Shown here: positions 40,466 through 47,092 of the stretch, piece by piece | Layout: every line of letters begins with the position of its first letter | How positions within the stretch are numbered: position 1 is the first letter of the stretch | Assembly (NCBI GenBank): GCA_003152095.1 | Contig: PLZI01000013.1 | Coordinates: 1 to 47,092 of the forward strand | Length of the DNA: 47,092 nt | Direction: 5' to 3' | DNA from: Acidobacteriota bacterium | Lineage (GTDB): Bacteria; Acidobacteriota; Thermoanaerobaculia; UBA5066 | Position numbers and translations under genes: made by a program | The notes under the pieces: generated by a model | What the model was told of the DNA's origin: nothing | What the model saw: the letters and a program-made list of their open reading frames with translations, nothing else | Databases searched by the model: none

Positions 40466-41137
40466 TCAGTTCCAGCGCGGATCGATCCCGGACCGCCGGA
40501 ACGGCTCGAGGAAGTCGAGCCGCTTCTGCACGCCCGCGATGTGCTCGAGCGCCCAGTCGTACCGCTGCTCGAGCCGGTCCATCACGAGGACGCGATAGCC
40601 TTCCTCGGCATCCAGTCCGAGCCGAATGAGCGCCTCGTTCACGAACCCCTCGTCCGAGAGCTGCGACGGCAGGGAGCGCGCCTGCGATCGCCCGACGGAG
40701 TCCGCGAGCCGCTCCACGCTCTTCGCGAGAAGGCGCCGGAGGTCTCTTCGAGTTCGGCCCATGGGGGCGGCGCTCGGGAGGGGTTGGACGGTGAGGGGTG
40801 TGACTTCCGCCACACGGTAGAGAGCGGGCGTCTCGCGCTCGCCCGCGATCCGGTACCGGAACGTCCCCCGAAGGAGGATGTTCGAACGGCCGTCCTCGAG
40901 GGCTTCGTGTTCGACGATCTCGCCCGCACAGCCGATCTCGAATACGGCCGGCCGGCCCGCGCCGTCCGGGCGCGCCGCCGGGTTCAGGAGCTGGATGCCG
41001 ATGAGCCGGTCGCCGGAGAGCGCGTCGGAAAGCATCGCCTGGTATCGGGGCTCGAAAACGTGAAGCGGAAGCTTCGTCTCCGGCAGAAGGAGAACGTTTG
41101 GAAGCGGGAAAAGGGGGAGAAGGCGGTATACGGTCAT
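40466..41137 (-). CDS. LON substrate-binding domain protein
   Basis: A 223-residue protein made of the Lon N-terminal domain only: YRLLPLFPLPNVLLLPETKLPLHVFEPRYQAML at the start, then GCAGEIVEHEALEDGRSNILLRGTFRYRI, and a helical second half. There is no ATPase or protease domain, so it is not Lon itself. Stand-alone forms are common and their role is not settled. The start is ATG 41137; it is divergent from ferredoxin and convergent with the AAA gene (57 bp between the stops, where I see nothing else). Confidence 0.9.
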   Translation of the reverse strand: MTVYRLLPLFPLPNVLLLPETKLPLHVFEPRYQAMLSDALSGDRLIGIQLLNPAARPDGAGRPAVFEIGCAGEIVEHEALEDGRSNILLRGTFRYRIAGERETPALYRVAEVTPLTVQPLPSAAPMGRTRRDLRRLLAKSVERLADSVGRSQARSLPSQLSDEGFVNEALIRLGLDAEEGYRVLVMDRLEQRYDWALEHIAGVQKRLDFLEPFRRSGIDPRWN

Positions 41138-41185
41138 GGGCTCGAGAATGATGCAGGAGGATGAGTGCGTCCCGAATCCGGCATG

Positions 41186-41191
41186 TTATCT
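41186..41191 (+). promoter_or_regulatory. -10 box, predicted leaderless start of ferredoxin
   Basis: TTATCT lies six bases before GTG 41198 and nine before ATG 41201. No Shine-Dalgarno is present. Confidence 0.45.
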
Positions 41192-41200
41192 TTCCGCGTG

Positions 41201-41434
41201 ATGGCGAACAAAGGCGACCGCTACGCGGAAAACGTACCTGGGAAATTCTACGTCGATACGCAGTGCATCGACTGCGACGTCTGCCGCGTCACGGCGCCGG
41301 CGAACTTCACCCGCCAGGAAGACAAGGGCTTTTCGTACGTGATGAAGCAGGCTGCGACTCCCGAGGAAGAGGCGCAGTGCCAGGAAGCGATGGACTCCTG
41401 CCCGGTCGAGGCCATCGGCAACGACGGGGAATAG
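41201..41434 (+). CDS. ferredoxin, single [4Fe-4S] type
   Basis: A 77-residue ferredoxin with the cluster motif CIDCDVC (CxxCxxC) near residue 19-25 and the fourth ligand in SCPVEAIG near residue 68. This is the single-cluster [4Fe-4S] type, with the second cluster motif lost, as in monocluster ferredoxins of several phyla. It may supply electrons to radical SAM enzymes such as the neighbouring LipA; that is inference from position. GTG 41198 immediately before the ATG is an alternative start. Confidence 0.9.
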   Translation: MANKGDRYAENVPGKFYVDTQCIDCDVCRVTAPANFTRQEDKGFSYVMKQAATPEEEAQCQEAMDSCPVEAIGNDGE

Positions 41435-41452
41435 GGAGAAGAGAAGATTTTC

Positions 41453-42364
41453 TTAGAAGGTTGAAGAGGGAGAGAGAGCCCTTCTTGCGTGGTAGCTGGA
41501 CCTCACCAGCGGCCCTGACTCGACGAGGGCAAACCCCATCTCCTCGCCTTCCTCCCGGATCTCTTCGAACTCCTGAGGTGTGTAGTACCGCTCGATCGGG
41601 AGTCGGCGGGCGTGCGGCTGGAGATACTGGCCGACGGTCACGACGTCGACGCTGCACTCGCGAAGATCACGCAGCGTCGCCCGAAGCTCCTCACGCGTCT
41701 CGCCGAGCCCCACCATGACCCCGCTCTTCACTTTCATAGAAACCTTCTCTTCATTCTTTCGTGTCCCTGCCCGCCGCAGCAGCTCGAGCGACCGCGCATA
41801 GATCGCGTCCGGCCGCACGCGCCTGTAGAGGCGCTCGACGGTCTCCGTGTTGTGGTTCAGGACCTCGGGCCGCTCCGCCAGGACCGTGTCGAGCGCCGCC
41901 TCGCTGCCGAGAAAGTCCGGGATGAGAACCTCGATCGTCACGCTGGGTGTGAGCGCGCGAATCTCGCGGATCGTAGCGGCGAAGTGGGAGGCTCCGCCGT
42001 CCGGCAGCTCGTCGCGATTCACCGACGTGACGACGGCATGTTGGACGCCGAGCGTCTTCACGGCCTCGGCGACGTGGCGCGGCTCCTCGGGGTCGAGCGG
42101 CTTCCCGGCGCCCTGCGCCACCGCGCAGAAGCCGCAATGGCGCGTGCAGACGTCGCCCATGAGCATGAACGTGGCGGTCTTGTCGACGCCCCAGCACTCG
42201 AAGAGATTCGGGCAGCGTGCTTCCTGGCAGACGGTGTTGAGACGCTTGTCCGCAACGAGCTCCGCGATGCCGCGCGACGTCTCGTTGTCGTAGAGGCGTA
42301 CCTTCAGCCATTCGGGGCGGGGGGTGATTCGATAAAGAGGCCTGGAGGACGGAACCGCGCTCAC
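41453..42364 (-). CDS. lipA: lipoyl synthase
   Basis: A 303-residue radical SAM enzyme that inserts two sulfurs into protein-bound octanoyl groups. Both iron-sulfur sites are visible: the auxiliary cluster ligands in [12 protein letters not shown] (CxxxxCxxxxxC) and the SAM cluster [19 protein letters not shown] and the C-terminal RSSYHA serine ligand motif are also typical. GTG 42364 lies six bases after a TAGACT -10 box and no ribosome binding site is present. The target is probably the E2 protein encoded nearby. It is convergent with the ferredoxin gene. Confidence 0.96.
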   Translation of the reverse strand: MSAVPSSRPLYRITPRPEWLKVRLYDNETSRGIAELVADKRLNTVCQEARCPNLFECWGVDKTATFMLMGDVCTRHCGFCAVAQGAGKPLDPEEPRHVAEAVKTLGVQHAVVTSVNRDELPDGGASHFAATIREIRALTPSVTIEVLIPDFLGSEAALDTVLAERPEVLNHNTETVERLYRRVRPDAIYARSLELLRRAGTRKNEEKVSMKVKSGVMVGLGETREELRATLRDLRECSVDVVTVGQYLQPHARRLPIERYYTPQEFEEIREEGEEMGFALVESGPLVRSSYHARRALSPSSTF

Positions 42365-42370
42365 GGCCCG

Positions 42371-42376
42371 AGTCTA
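42371..42376 (-). promoter_or_regulatory. -10 box, predicted leaderless start of lipA
   Basis: Minus-strand TAGACT (42376-42371), six bases before GTG 42364. Confidence 0.5.
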
Positions 42377-42415
42377 GCGGGTGTCATATGCTTCGCCCCA
42401 CGAAGCGGAGGACAC

Positions 42416-42976
42416 ATGGTCTCCATCGCATCTCTCTGGCTGCCCATCCTGCTTTCGGCCGTCGCCGTCTTCATCGCGAGCTCGGTCATTCACATGGTCC
42501 TGCCGTACCACAAGTCGGACTACAAGAAACTCCCGTCTGAGGACGGCGTCCTGGACGCCCTCCGGAAGTTCGACCTCCCCCCCGGCGACTACATGTTCCC
42601 GCTGCCGGCCAGTTCCAAGGAGCTGAAGGCCCCGGCCTTTCTGGAGAAGTGGAGCAAGGGGCCCGCCGGCTCGATGACGGTGCTGCCGAAAGGCCCGTGG
42701 TCGATGGGCCGGAACCTTTCGCTCTGGTTCCTGTATTGCGTCGTCGTCGGCATCACGGCGGCGTACATCGCCGGGCGCGCGCTGCCGGCGGGGGCGCACT
42801 ACCGCGCGGTGTTCCGCTTCGCGGGTGCGACCGCCTTCTACGGCTATGCGCTGGCGTTGTGGCAGAACACGATCTGGTACAAGAAGTCGTGGATGACGAC
42901 GCTGAAGTCGACGTTCGACGGCCTCATCTACGCGCTTCTGACCGCGGGCTTTTTCGGCTGGCTCTGGCCAAGGTGA
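42416..42976 (+). CDS. conserved membrane protein of unknown function
   Basis: A 186-residue protein with a first membrane helix at about 7-27 ([21 protein letters not shown]), a soluble loop (30-95) with [20 protein letters not shown], and three more helices (about 102-122, 134-152, 166-184). The middle contains [19 protein letters not shown] have seen similar proteins in other GC-rich bacteria, but no function is known to me. GGAGGA precedes ATG 42416; a TCATAT element lies about 26 bp upstream. It is divergent from lipA and convergent with the next gene. Confidence 0.7.
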   Translation: MVSIASLWLPILLSAVAVFIASSVIHMVLPYHKSDYKKLPSEDGVLDALRKFDLPPGDYMFPLPASSKELKAPAFLEKWSKGPAGSMTVLPKGPWSMGRNLSLWFLYCVVVGITAAYIAGRALPAGAHYRAVFRFAGATAFYGYALALWQNTIWYKKSWMTTLKSTFDGLIYALLTAGFFGWLWPR

Positions 42977-42980
42977 GAGG

Positions 42981-43649
42981 CTAGCCGCGCCCCCTGATCC
43001 CTTCCCGCGCCGCCCACTGCCAGACGGGGTCCCACGCGTGGTAGACGCAGCGGACGCCTTCCACCTCTTCCTCCTCGATGGGAGCGGGGAAGCGGACCGC
43101 GACCGTGTGCTCGACGGCGGTGCGCGCGGCCTCGCGCACGACGAGCCATTCACGCACGTCCGCTGCATCTTCGGCGCCCTCGTGGTACGGGTCCACCCCG
43201 AGCGTCAGGAGCGTCGGAAGGTTCTTCGGGCTACATTCGACGTCGAGGATCCGCACGGCCTGCAGGCGGTTGCGGCCGTTGGGGTCCGTGAGGAACTCGC
43301 GCACGGCCACGTGGAGATCTTCGGGGTCGAAGTACGCGAAGGCCATGAGCGCGTCGCACCGCACGGCGGCCTCGACGTCGAGGAGGAGCTCGCGAACCTT
43401 TTTCGCGAGCGGCCGGAACGGCTCGAGACGTTCCGGAGTCTCGTCCTGGAGGCCCGCGAAAACGAAGAGCCCGGCGCGGCGGGTGTCGGAATCGGCGTCG
43501 ACGAGCGCCTGCGCGACGAGGCCAACGGTCTCGTCGTTCACCGGAGCGCGCACGATCCGGTCGAAGCGCAGCGTCTCGCCTTCTCCGGCGTATGGCGCGA
43601 TGCGCCCGGTCAGGAGCTCATAGATTCCCCGGTTCTCGTACTCCGTCAT
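42981..43649 (-). CDS. HEAT-like repeat protein of unknown function
   Basis: A 222-residue soluble protein. The middle shows helical repeats with the spacing of HEAT/armadillo units (VGLVAQALVDADSDTRRAGLF, RELLLDVEAAVRCDALMAFAY, VREFLTDPNGRNRLQAVRIL). The first third begins MTEYENRGIYELLTGRIAPY and the end is acidic and Trp-containing (HAWDPVWQWAAREG). ATG 43649 overlaps the lipB stop (ATGA), so it is translated with lipB. A role in lipoylation would be only a guess. Confidence 0.7.
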   Translation of the reverse strand: MTEYENRGIYELLTGRIAPYAGEGETLRFDRIVRAPVNDETVGLVAQALVDADSDTRRAGLFVFAGLQDETPERLEPFRPLAKKVRELLLDVEAAVRCDALMAFAYFDPEDLHVAVREFLTDPNGRNRLQAVRILDVECSPKNLPTLLTLGVDPYHEGAEDAADVREWLVVREAARTAVEHTVAVRFPAPIEEEEVEGVRCVYHAWDPVWQWAAREGIRGRG

Positions 43650-44323
43650 GGCGATTCACCCTTCTCCCTTTCGAAGACTTTCAGGAAGTGAGTCGCGAAG
43701 CATTGTGCGACCTCCGGCAGCGCCGGCGGCGGTTTATCCGGGTTTTCCCTCGAAAGGGACGTCACGCCGCCGTCGGTGATCCCGCACGGAATGAAGAGCG
43801 AAAACCTTGCCAGGTCGGTCGAGACATTCAGAGCGGCCCCGTGCGTCGTGACCCAGCGCGACAGATGGACGCCGATCGCGCCCAGCTTGCCGTTTCCGAC
43901 CCAAATCGAGGCCCACCGCGCGGGAACGGAGCTACGAGCCGCGGTCACGCCGAAGTCGCGGGCGGTACGAATAAGTGTCTCCTCGAGGTCGCGCACGTAC
44001 CGCCGCACGTCGCGCCGCCCGCGCGAGAGGTCGAGGACCGGGTATGCGACGAGCTGGCCGGGGCCGTGGAACGTGAGCTTGCCGCCCCGGTCGGCGATGC
44101 GAAGCTGGACACCGCGCTGCAAGAGGAAGTCCTCGGTGACGAGCATCTCGCCCAGGTCGGCGTTTCGGCCGGCCGTGATGACGTCGGTGTGCTCGAGGAG
44201 GAAGAGCGTCTCGCGCCCTCCCGCTTTCACGCGCGCTTCCGCTTCCTTCTGAAGCGCGAAGGCCGCGTCCCAGGAGACGCGGCCTTCTGAGAGGAGCGAG
44301 ACGATGTCGAGCGTCCGGTGCAT
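43646..44323 (-). CDS. lipB: octanoyltransferase
   Basis: A 225-residue LipB that moves octanoate from acyl carrier protein to the lipoyl domain lysine. The catalytic Cys lies in FIPCGITDGGVTSL and the conserved Lys in KLGAIGVHLSRW; the motifs GGKLTFHGPGQLVAYPV and LFLLEHTDVITAGRNA are standard. I chose ATG 44323 because a TAGAAT box is five bases upstream, and the N-terminal extension of the longer frame (to 44359) would overlap the end of the E2 gene. The -10 box shares its first bases with the E2 stop codon. Confidence 0.93.
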   Translation of the reverse strand: MHRTLDIVSLLSEGRVSWDAAFALQKEAEARVKAGGRETLFLLEHTDVITAGRNADLGEMLVTEDFLLQRGVQLRIADRGGKLTFHGPGQLVAYPVLDLSRGRRDVRRYVRDLEETLIRTARDFGVTAARSSVPARWASIWVGNGKLGAIGVHLSRWVTTHGAALNVSTDLARFSLFIPCGITDGGVTSLSRENPDKPPPALPEVAQCFATHFLKVFEREKGESP

Positions 44324-44328
44324 GGGAG

Positions 44329-44334
44329 ATTCTA
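44329..44334 (-). promoter_or_regulatory. -10 box, predicted leaderless start of lipB inside the E2 end
   Basis: Minus-strand TAGAAT (44334-44329), five bases before ATG 44323. Its TAG is the stop codon of the E2 gene. Confidence 0.45.
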
Positions 44335-45876
44335 GCCGAGGGCCTCCAACTCGCTCCACGTGCCGTTCTCGAGCGTCGCCTTGACGACGTTCACGAACGC
44401 GTCGCCCTCGGCCCCGTCGATGAGCCGGTGGTCGAACGTGAGCGCGACGTAGCCCATCGTCTTGATGGCGAGCGAGTCGGAGCCGTCCGGCATCTCGACG
44501 ACCTTCGCGCGCTTCTCGATCGCGCCGACGCCCATGATGGCGACCTGCGGCTGGTTGATGACGGGGGTCGCGAAGAGCGACCCGAACGAGCCGTGGTTCG
44601 TCACCGTGAACGTGCCACCGGCCACCTCGTCGGGCACGAGCTTCTTCGCGCGTGCTCGCGTCGCCAGGTCGTTCGCGGCCCGCGCGAGGCCCACGAGCGA
44701 GAGGTCGTCCGCGCGCCGGATGACCGGCACGATGAGGCCCCAGTCGAGCGCGACGGCGATGCCGAGGTTCACTTCGCGGTGGTGGACGATGTCGTCGCCT
44801 ACGATCGAGGCGTTCACGAGCGGACGTGCTTTGAGGGCCGCGACGGCCGCTTGGAGAATGAAAGGCAGATACGACAGTTTCGTTCCGTACTGCTGCTCAA
44901 ACCGGGTCTTCACCCGGTTTCTGAGCTTCGCGATGCTCGAGTAGTCGACCTCGAAGACCGTCGTCACGTGGGCCGAGGTCTGCTTCGACTCGACCATCCG
45001 CTGCGCGATCTTCTTGCGCATCGCGCTCATCGGCTCGACCGTGACGCTGCTCCCGGTCGGGAATGCGAGAGCCGTGGAGGAGGGCGCGGGAGCGCGCGCC
45101 GGGACGAGAGCGTCGGCGGGGCGCGCGGCGATGGCGACGGGGGCCGGGGTCGGCGCAGGAGACGGGGCGGGTGCCGGCGCGGGCGCGGCGGCGTGAGGCG
45201 CTGGGGGGGCAGCGGCAGCGGTGTTCGGCGCGCCGACGGCCAGAAAGCCTTCGATGTCGGCCTTCGTGACGCGGCCCGAGATGCCCGTGCCCTGAATCTG
45301 CGAGATGTCGACGCCCTTCTCCTCCGCGATCGCGCGGACGACGGGAGACGAGCGCCGCTTCAGCAGCTCTTCCTGGGATTCACTGGGTTGGGGGGGGCCG
45401 GAGGAAAGGGGAATTGAAGATTGCTTAGAAGGCGCGGGAACGGACGTAGCGACGGGGGCTGGCGTAGCCGCGGCGGTGGCCGGCTGCGCACCCTTCGAAG
45501 AATCTTCCGCCGGCGGAGCCGGCGGTGGCGCCGCCGCGGCCTGGGCCGCCATTCCCGCAGCGGTCGAGGTTCTCGCCTCGTCCGAAGAATCTTCTCTTCC
45601 TGCCGCCGGCGCAGCCGGCGGCGCAGAGACTTGCTCTCCCGCCTCCGCGAGGCGTGCGACGACCGTGTTGATCGGGACGGTCTGGCCCTCGGGGACGAGG
45701 ATCTCGAGGAGGGTGCCGGCGCCCGGCGAGGGGATCTCGGCGTCGACCTTGTCGGTGGAGATTTCGAAGAGGGGCTCGTCGCGCTTGACCGCGTCTCCGG
45801 CCTTCTTGAGCCACTTCGTGATCGTTCCCTCGGCGATCGACTCGCCCATCTGCGGCATGATGACGTTCGTCGGCAT
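44332..45876 (-). CDS. dihydrolipoamide acyltransferase (E2) of a 2-oxoacid dehydrogenase
   Basis: A 514-residue E2. The lipoyl domain (1-80) carries EISTDKVDAEIPSP with lipoylated Lys43. A long Ala/Pro/Ser linker follows (about 85-180), then the peripheral-subunit-binding domain (RRSSPVVRAIAEEKGVDI, GTGISGRVTKADIEGFL), another Pro/Ala linker (about 230-280), and the catalytic domain with the active-site motif FDHRLIDGAEG. Only one lipoyl domain is present. The acyl specificity is not clear; branched-chain or pyruvate-type is likely given the E1 genes downstream on the left strand. GGAG lies eight bases before ATG 45876. Two repeated palindromes sit in the linker coding region. Confidence 0.92.
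   Translation of the reverse strand: MPTNVIMPQMGESIAEGTITKWLKKAGDAVKRDEPLFEISTDKVDAEIPSPGAGTLLEILVPEGQTVPINTVVARLAEAGEQVSAPPAAPAAGREDSSDEARTSTAAGMAAQAAAAPPPAPPAEDSSKGAQPATAAATPAPVATSVPAPSKQSSIPLSSGPPQPSESQEELLKRRSSPVVRAIAEEKGVDISQIQGTGISGRVTKADIEGFLAVGAPNTAAAAPPAPHAAAPAPAPAPSPAPTPAPVAIAARPADALVPARAPAPSSTALAFPTGSSVTVEPMSAMRKKIAQRMVESKQTSAHVTTVFEVDYSSIAKLRNRVKTRFEQQYGTKLSYLPFILQAAVAALKARPLVNASIVGDDIVHHREVNLGIAVALDWGLIVPVIRRADDLSLVGLARAANDLATRARAKKLVPDEVAGGTFTVTNHGSFGSLFATPVINQPQVAIMGVGAIEKRAKVVEMPDGSDSLAIKTMGYVALTFDHRLIDGAEGDAFVNVVKATLENGTWSELEALG
45497..45525. repeat. palindrome pair in the E2 linker, copy 1
   Basis: The palindrome GAAGAATCTTC (45497-45507) is directly joined to the hairpin CCGCCGGC-GGA-GCCGGCGG (45507-45525). 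It encodes part of the APPAEDSSKG linker. A second copy lies 87 bp further right. Confidence 0.6.
45584..45621. repeat. palindrome pair in the E2 linker, copy 2
   Basis: The same palindrome GAAGAATCTTC (45584-45594), an eight-base spacer, then the hairpin CCGCCGGC-GCA-GCCGGCGG (45603-45621). It encodes the AAGREDSSDE part of the linker. Confidence 0.6.
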
Positions 45877-45893
45877 GGTCTTTTCTCCGGTCG

Positions 45894-46931
45894 CTAGTAC
45901 CGCACGAGCTTTCGCGCGGCGGCAAGCAGGGTCTTCACGTTCGGGAGGAACGCTTCCTCCAGAGGCGGAGAGTACGGCACCGGTGTGTCGGGCGCCGTCA
46001 CGCGCAGGATCGGGCCGTCCAGCCACTCAAACGCTTTCTCGGAAAGCGTCGCGGCGATCTCAGCGCCGAGCCCGCCCGTGCGCGTGTCCTCATGGAGGAT
46101 GAGGCACTTGCCGGTGCGCCGGACGGACGCGAGGATCGCCTCTTCGTCGAGCGGCAGAAGCGTCCGGAGGTCGAGCACCTCGGCCGACACGCCGTCTTTC
46201 GCGAGGATCTCCGCCGCCTCGAGAGCTGTCCAGAGCATGGCGCCGTAGGTCACGATCGTGAGGTCCGTGCCTATCCTTCGAACCGCGGCTTTCCCAATCG
46301 GTACGACGTAGTCCTCCTCCGGCACGCGGTCCTTCACCCGGCGGTACAGGAATTTGTGCTCGAGAAAGAGGACTGGGTCGTCGTCGCGAATCGCGGCCTT
46401 CAGAAGGCCTTTCGCGTCGTAGGCCGTCGCGGGGGCCACGACCTTGAGGCCCGGCGTCTTCACGAAGTACATCTCGGGGCTCTGCGAGTGATACGGCCCG
46501 CCGTGCACCCCAGCGCCCGACGGCCCGCGAACGACCATCGGCACGCCGACGCCCGTGCGGTAACGGTTCTTGGCCGCGAAGTTCGTGAGGAGGTCGAAGG
46601 CGCGCGAAATGAAGTCGATGAACTGCATCTCGGCGACGGGGCGCATTCCGCGCATCGCCGCGCCGATGGCGCCGCCCACGATCGCCTCCTCCGCGACAGG
46701 CGTGTCGAGGACGCGCTCCTTTCCGAATCTCTCCTGCAGTCCCTCGGTCACCTTGAAGGCACCGCCGTAAACGCCGACGTCCTGGCCGAGGACGAACACG
46801 CGCTCGTCGCGCTCCATCTCCTCGAAGAGGGCCTGGCGAATGGCCTCGAGGTAGAGAATCTCGACACCGGCGGTCTCGTCCGACGTGAGCGTGAGAGTGG
46901 CGCCGGCTCGCGCGACACGCGGGTCGGCCAT
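45894..46931 (-). CDS. 2-oxoacid dehydrogenase E1 component, beta subunit (BCKDH-like)
   Basis: A 345-residue E1-beta. Family motifs are VLGQDVGVYGGAFKVTEGL, DTPVAEEAIVGGAIGAAM, VVRGPSGAGVHGGPYHSQ and LFLEHKFLYR, closest in style to branched-chain 2-oxoacid dehydrogenase beta chains. With E1-alpha it decarboxylates the 2-oxo acid using thiamine diphosphate and passes the acyl group to the lipoyl arm of E2. ATG 46931 shares its A with the last base of the E1-alpha stop (TGATG), so the two are translated in step. The first 20 residues are an extra charged lead. Confidence 0.92.
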   Translation of the reverse strand: MADPRVARAGATLTLTSDETAGVEILYLEAIRQALFEEMERDERVFVLGQDVGVYGGAFKVTEGLQERFGKERVLDTPVAEEAIVGGAIGAAMRGMRPVAEMQFIDFISRAFDLLTNFAAKNRYRTGVGVPMVVRGPSGAGVHGGPYHSQSPEMYFVKTPGLKVVAPATAYDAKGLLKAAIRDDDPVLFLEHKFLYRRVKDRVPEEDYVVPIGKAAVRRIGTDLTIVTYGAMLWTALEAAEILAKDGVSAEVLDLRTLLPLDEEAILASVRRTGKCLILHEDTRTGGLGAEIAATLSEKAFEWLDGPILRVTAPDTPVPYSPPLEEAFLPNVKTLLAAARKLVRY

Positions 46932-47092
46932 CAGAGGCCTCCCGTGAAGACCCCGGCGCGGGCGCGTTCGAGGATGCTCTCGTCGGCGTAGACGCTGCGG
47001 AACGCGCGCGCCGGGTCGGGGAATGGCGAGGCTTCGGCGAACGCCACATCCGCGTCGAGCTGACTCTCCAACTCGTCGTGGACCCGGCGCCG
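46931..47092 (-). CDS. 2-oxoacid dehydrogenase E1 component, alpha subunit, C-terminal end (partial)
   Basis: Only the last 53 codons are in the window; the rest continues past the right edge. The sequence ends with ASPFPDPARAFRSVYAD and ESILERARAGVFTGGL, the pattern found at the end of E1-alpha chains (PxPDPxxxxxxVYAD). The TGA at 46933-46931 overlaps the E1-beta ATG by one base. This gene completes an alpha-beta-E2 order; an E3 gene is not visible. Confidence 0.8.
   Translation of the reverse strand, partial: RRRVHDELESQLDADVAFAEASPFPDPARAFRSVYADESILERARAGVFTGGL

Noticed and set aside
41443-41460. AT-rich AAGA-TTT-TCTT stem between ferredoxin and lipA as a terminator
   Set aside because: The stem is only four base pairs and overlaps the lipA stop; too weak to call.

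Overview
The window is about 47 kb of GC-rich bacterial chromosome, densely packed with genes. I think the host is an Acidobacteriota-type organism, possibly of the Thermoanaerobaculia/Holophagae kind. The basis is gene style only: a gldA/F/G-DUF4340 ABC operon, an EF-G2 paralogue, a Ser/Thr kinase with a C-terminal sensor part, LexA, PilT and BCKDH-type E1/E2 genes, with CTC/CTT-rich leucine usage. This is inference; no marker gene settles it. There is one RNA gene, tRNA-Pro(CGG). I found no CRISPR array, insertion sequence, rRNA or phage gene.

Layout. 1-1.6 kb: galE (cut by the window edge) and a PLP aminotransferase, with a somewhat different codon style that could mark a transfer or an assembly seam. 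1.7-3.7 kb: a VapBC-type toxin-antitoxin pair and a secreted protein of unknown function. 3.7-12.7 kb: EF-G2, a transmembrane Ser/Thr kinase, gamma-glutamyltransferase, tRNA-Pro, a TetR regulator, and an ECF sigma factor with a membrane partner. 12.7-20.1 kb: a tight arginine operon, argR-argC-argB-argD-argG-argH-argJ, preceded by two tandem ARG boxes; argF is absent. 20.1-25.7 kb: a lipoprotein, a PH-like membrane protein, lexA with an alpha/beta hydrolase in the same frame, pilT fused to a coiled coil, and a CCA-adding-type nucleotidyltransferase. 25.7-29.3 kb: gatC, gatA and a cell-wall amidase. 29.3-32.6 kb (minus strand): an EamA exporter, an asparagine-synthase-like PP-loop enzyme that has lost its glutaminase part, and a radical SAM enzyme in one operon. 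This is the best candidate for an undescribed system. 32.6-37.4 kb: the gldA/F/G-DUF4340 operon. 37.4-41.2 kb: a pentapeptide-repeat protein, a Ycf46-like AAA ATPase and a LON-domain protein. 41.2-47.1 kb: ferredoxin, lipA, two hypothetical genes, lipB, and the E2, E1-beta and E1-alpha genes of a 2-oxoacid dehydrogenase whose E2 needs the lipoate that LipA and LipB supply.

Three sequence-level patterns stand out. First, about ten genes have a TAnnnT-type -10 box only 5-9 nt before the start codon and no Shine-Dalgarno sequence, which predicts widespread leaderless transcription. Second, two clear coding regions (the kinase and the hydrolase after lexA) have no ATG, GTG or TTG at the required place, only CTG; the hydrolase is also in frame with lexA across a single TAA. 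Third, pilT contains a strong internal Shine-Dalgarno and ATG exactly where a normal PilT would end, so the coiled-coil tail may also be made as a separate protein.
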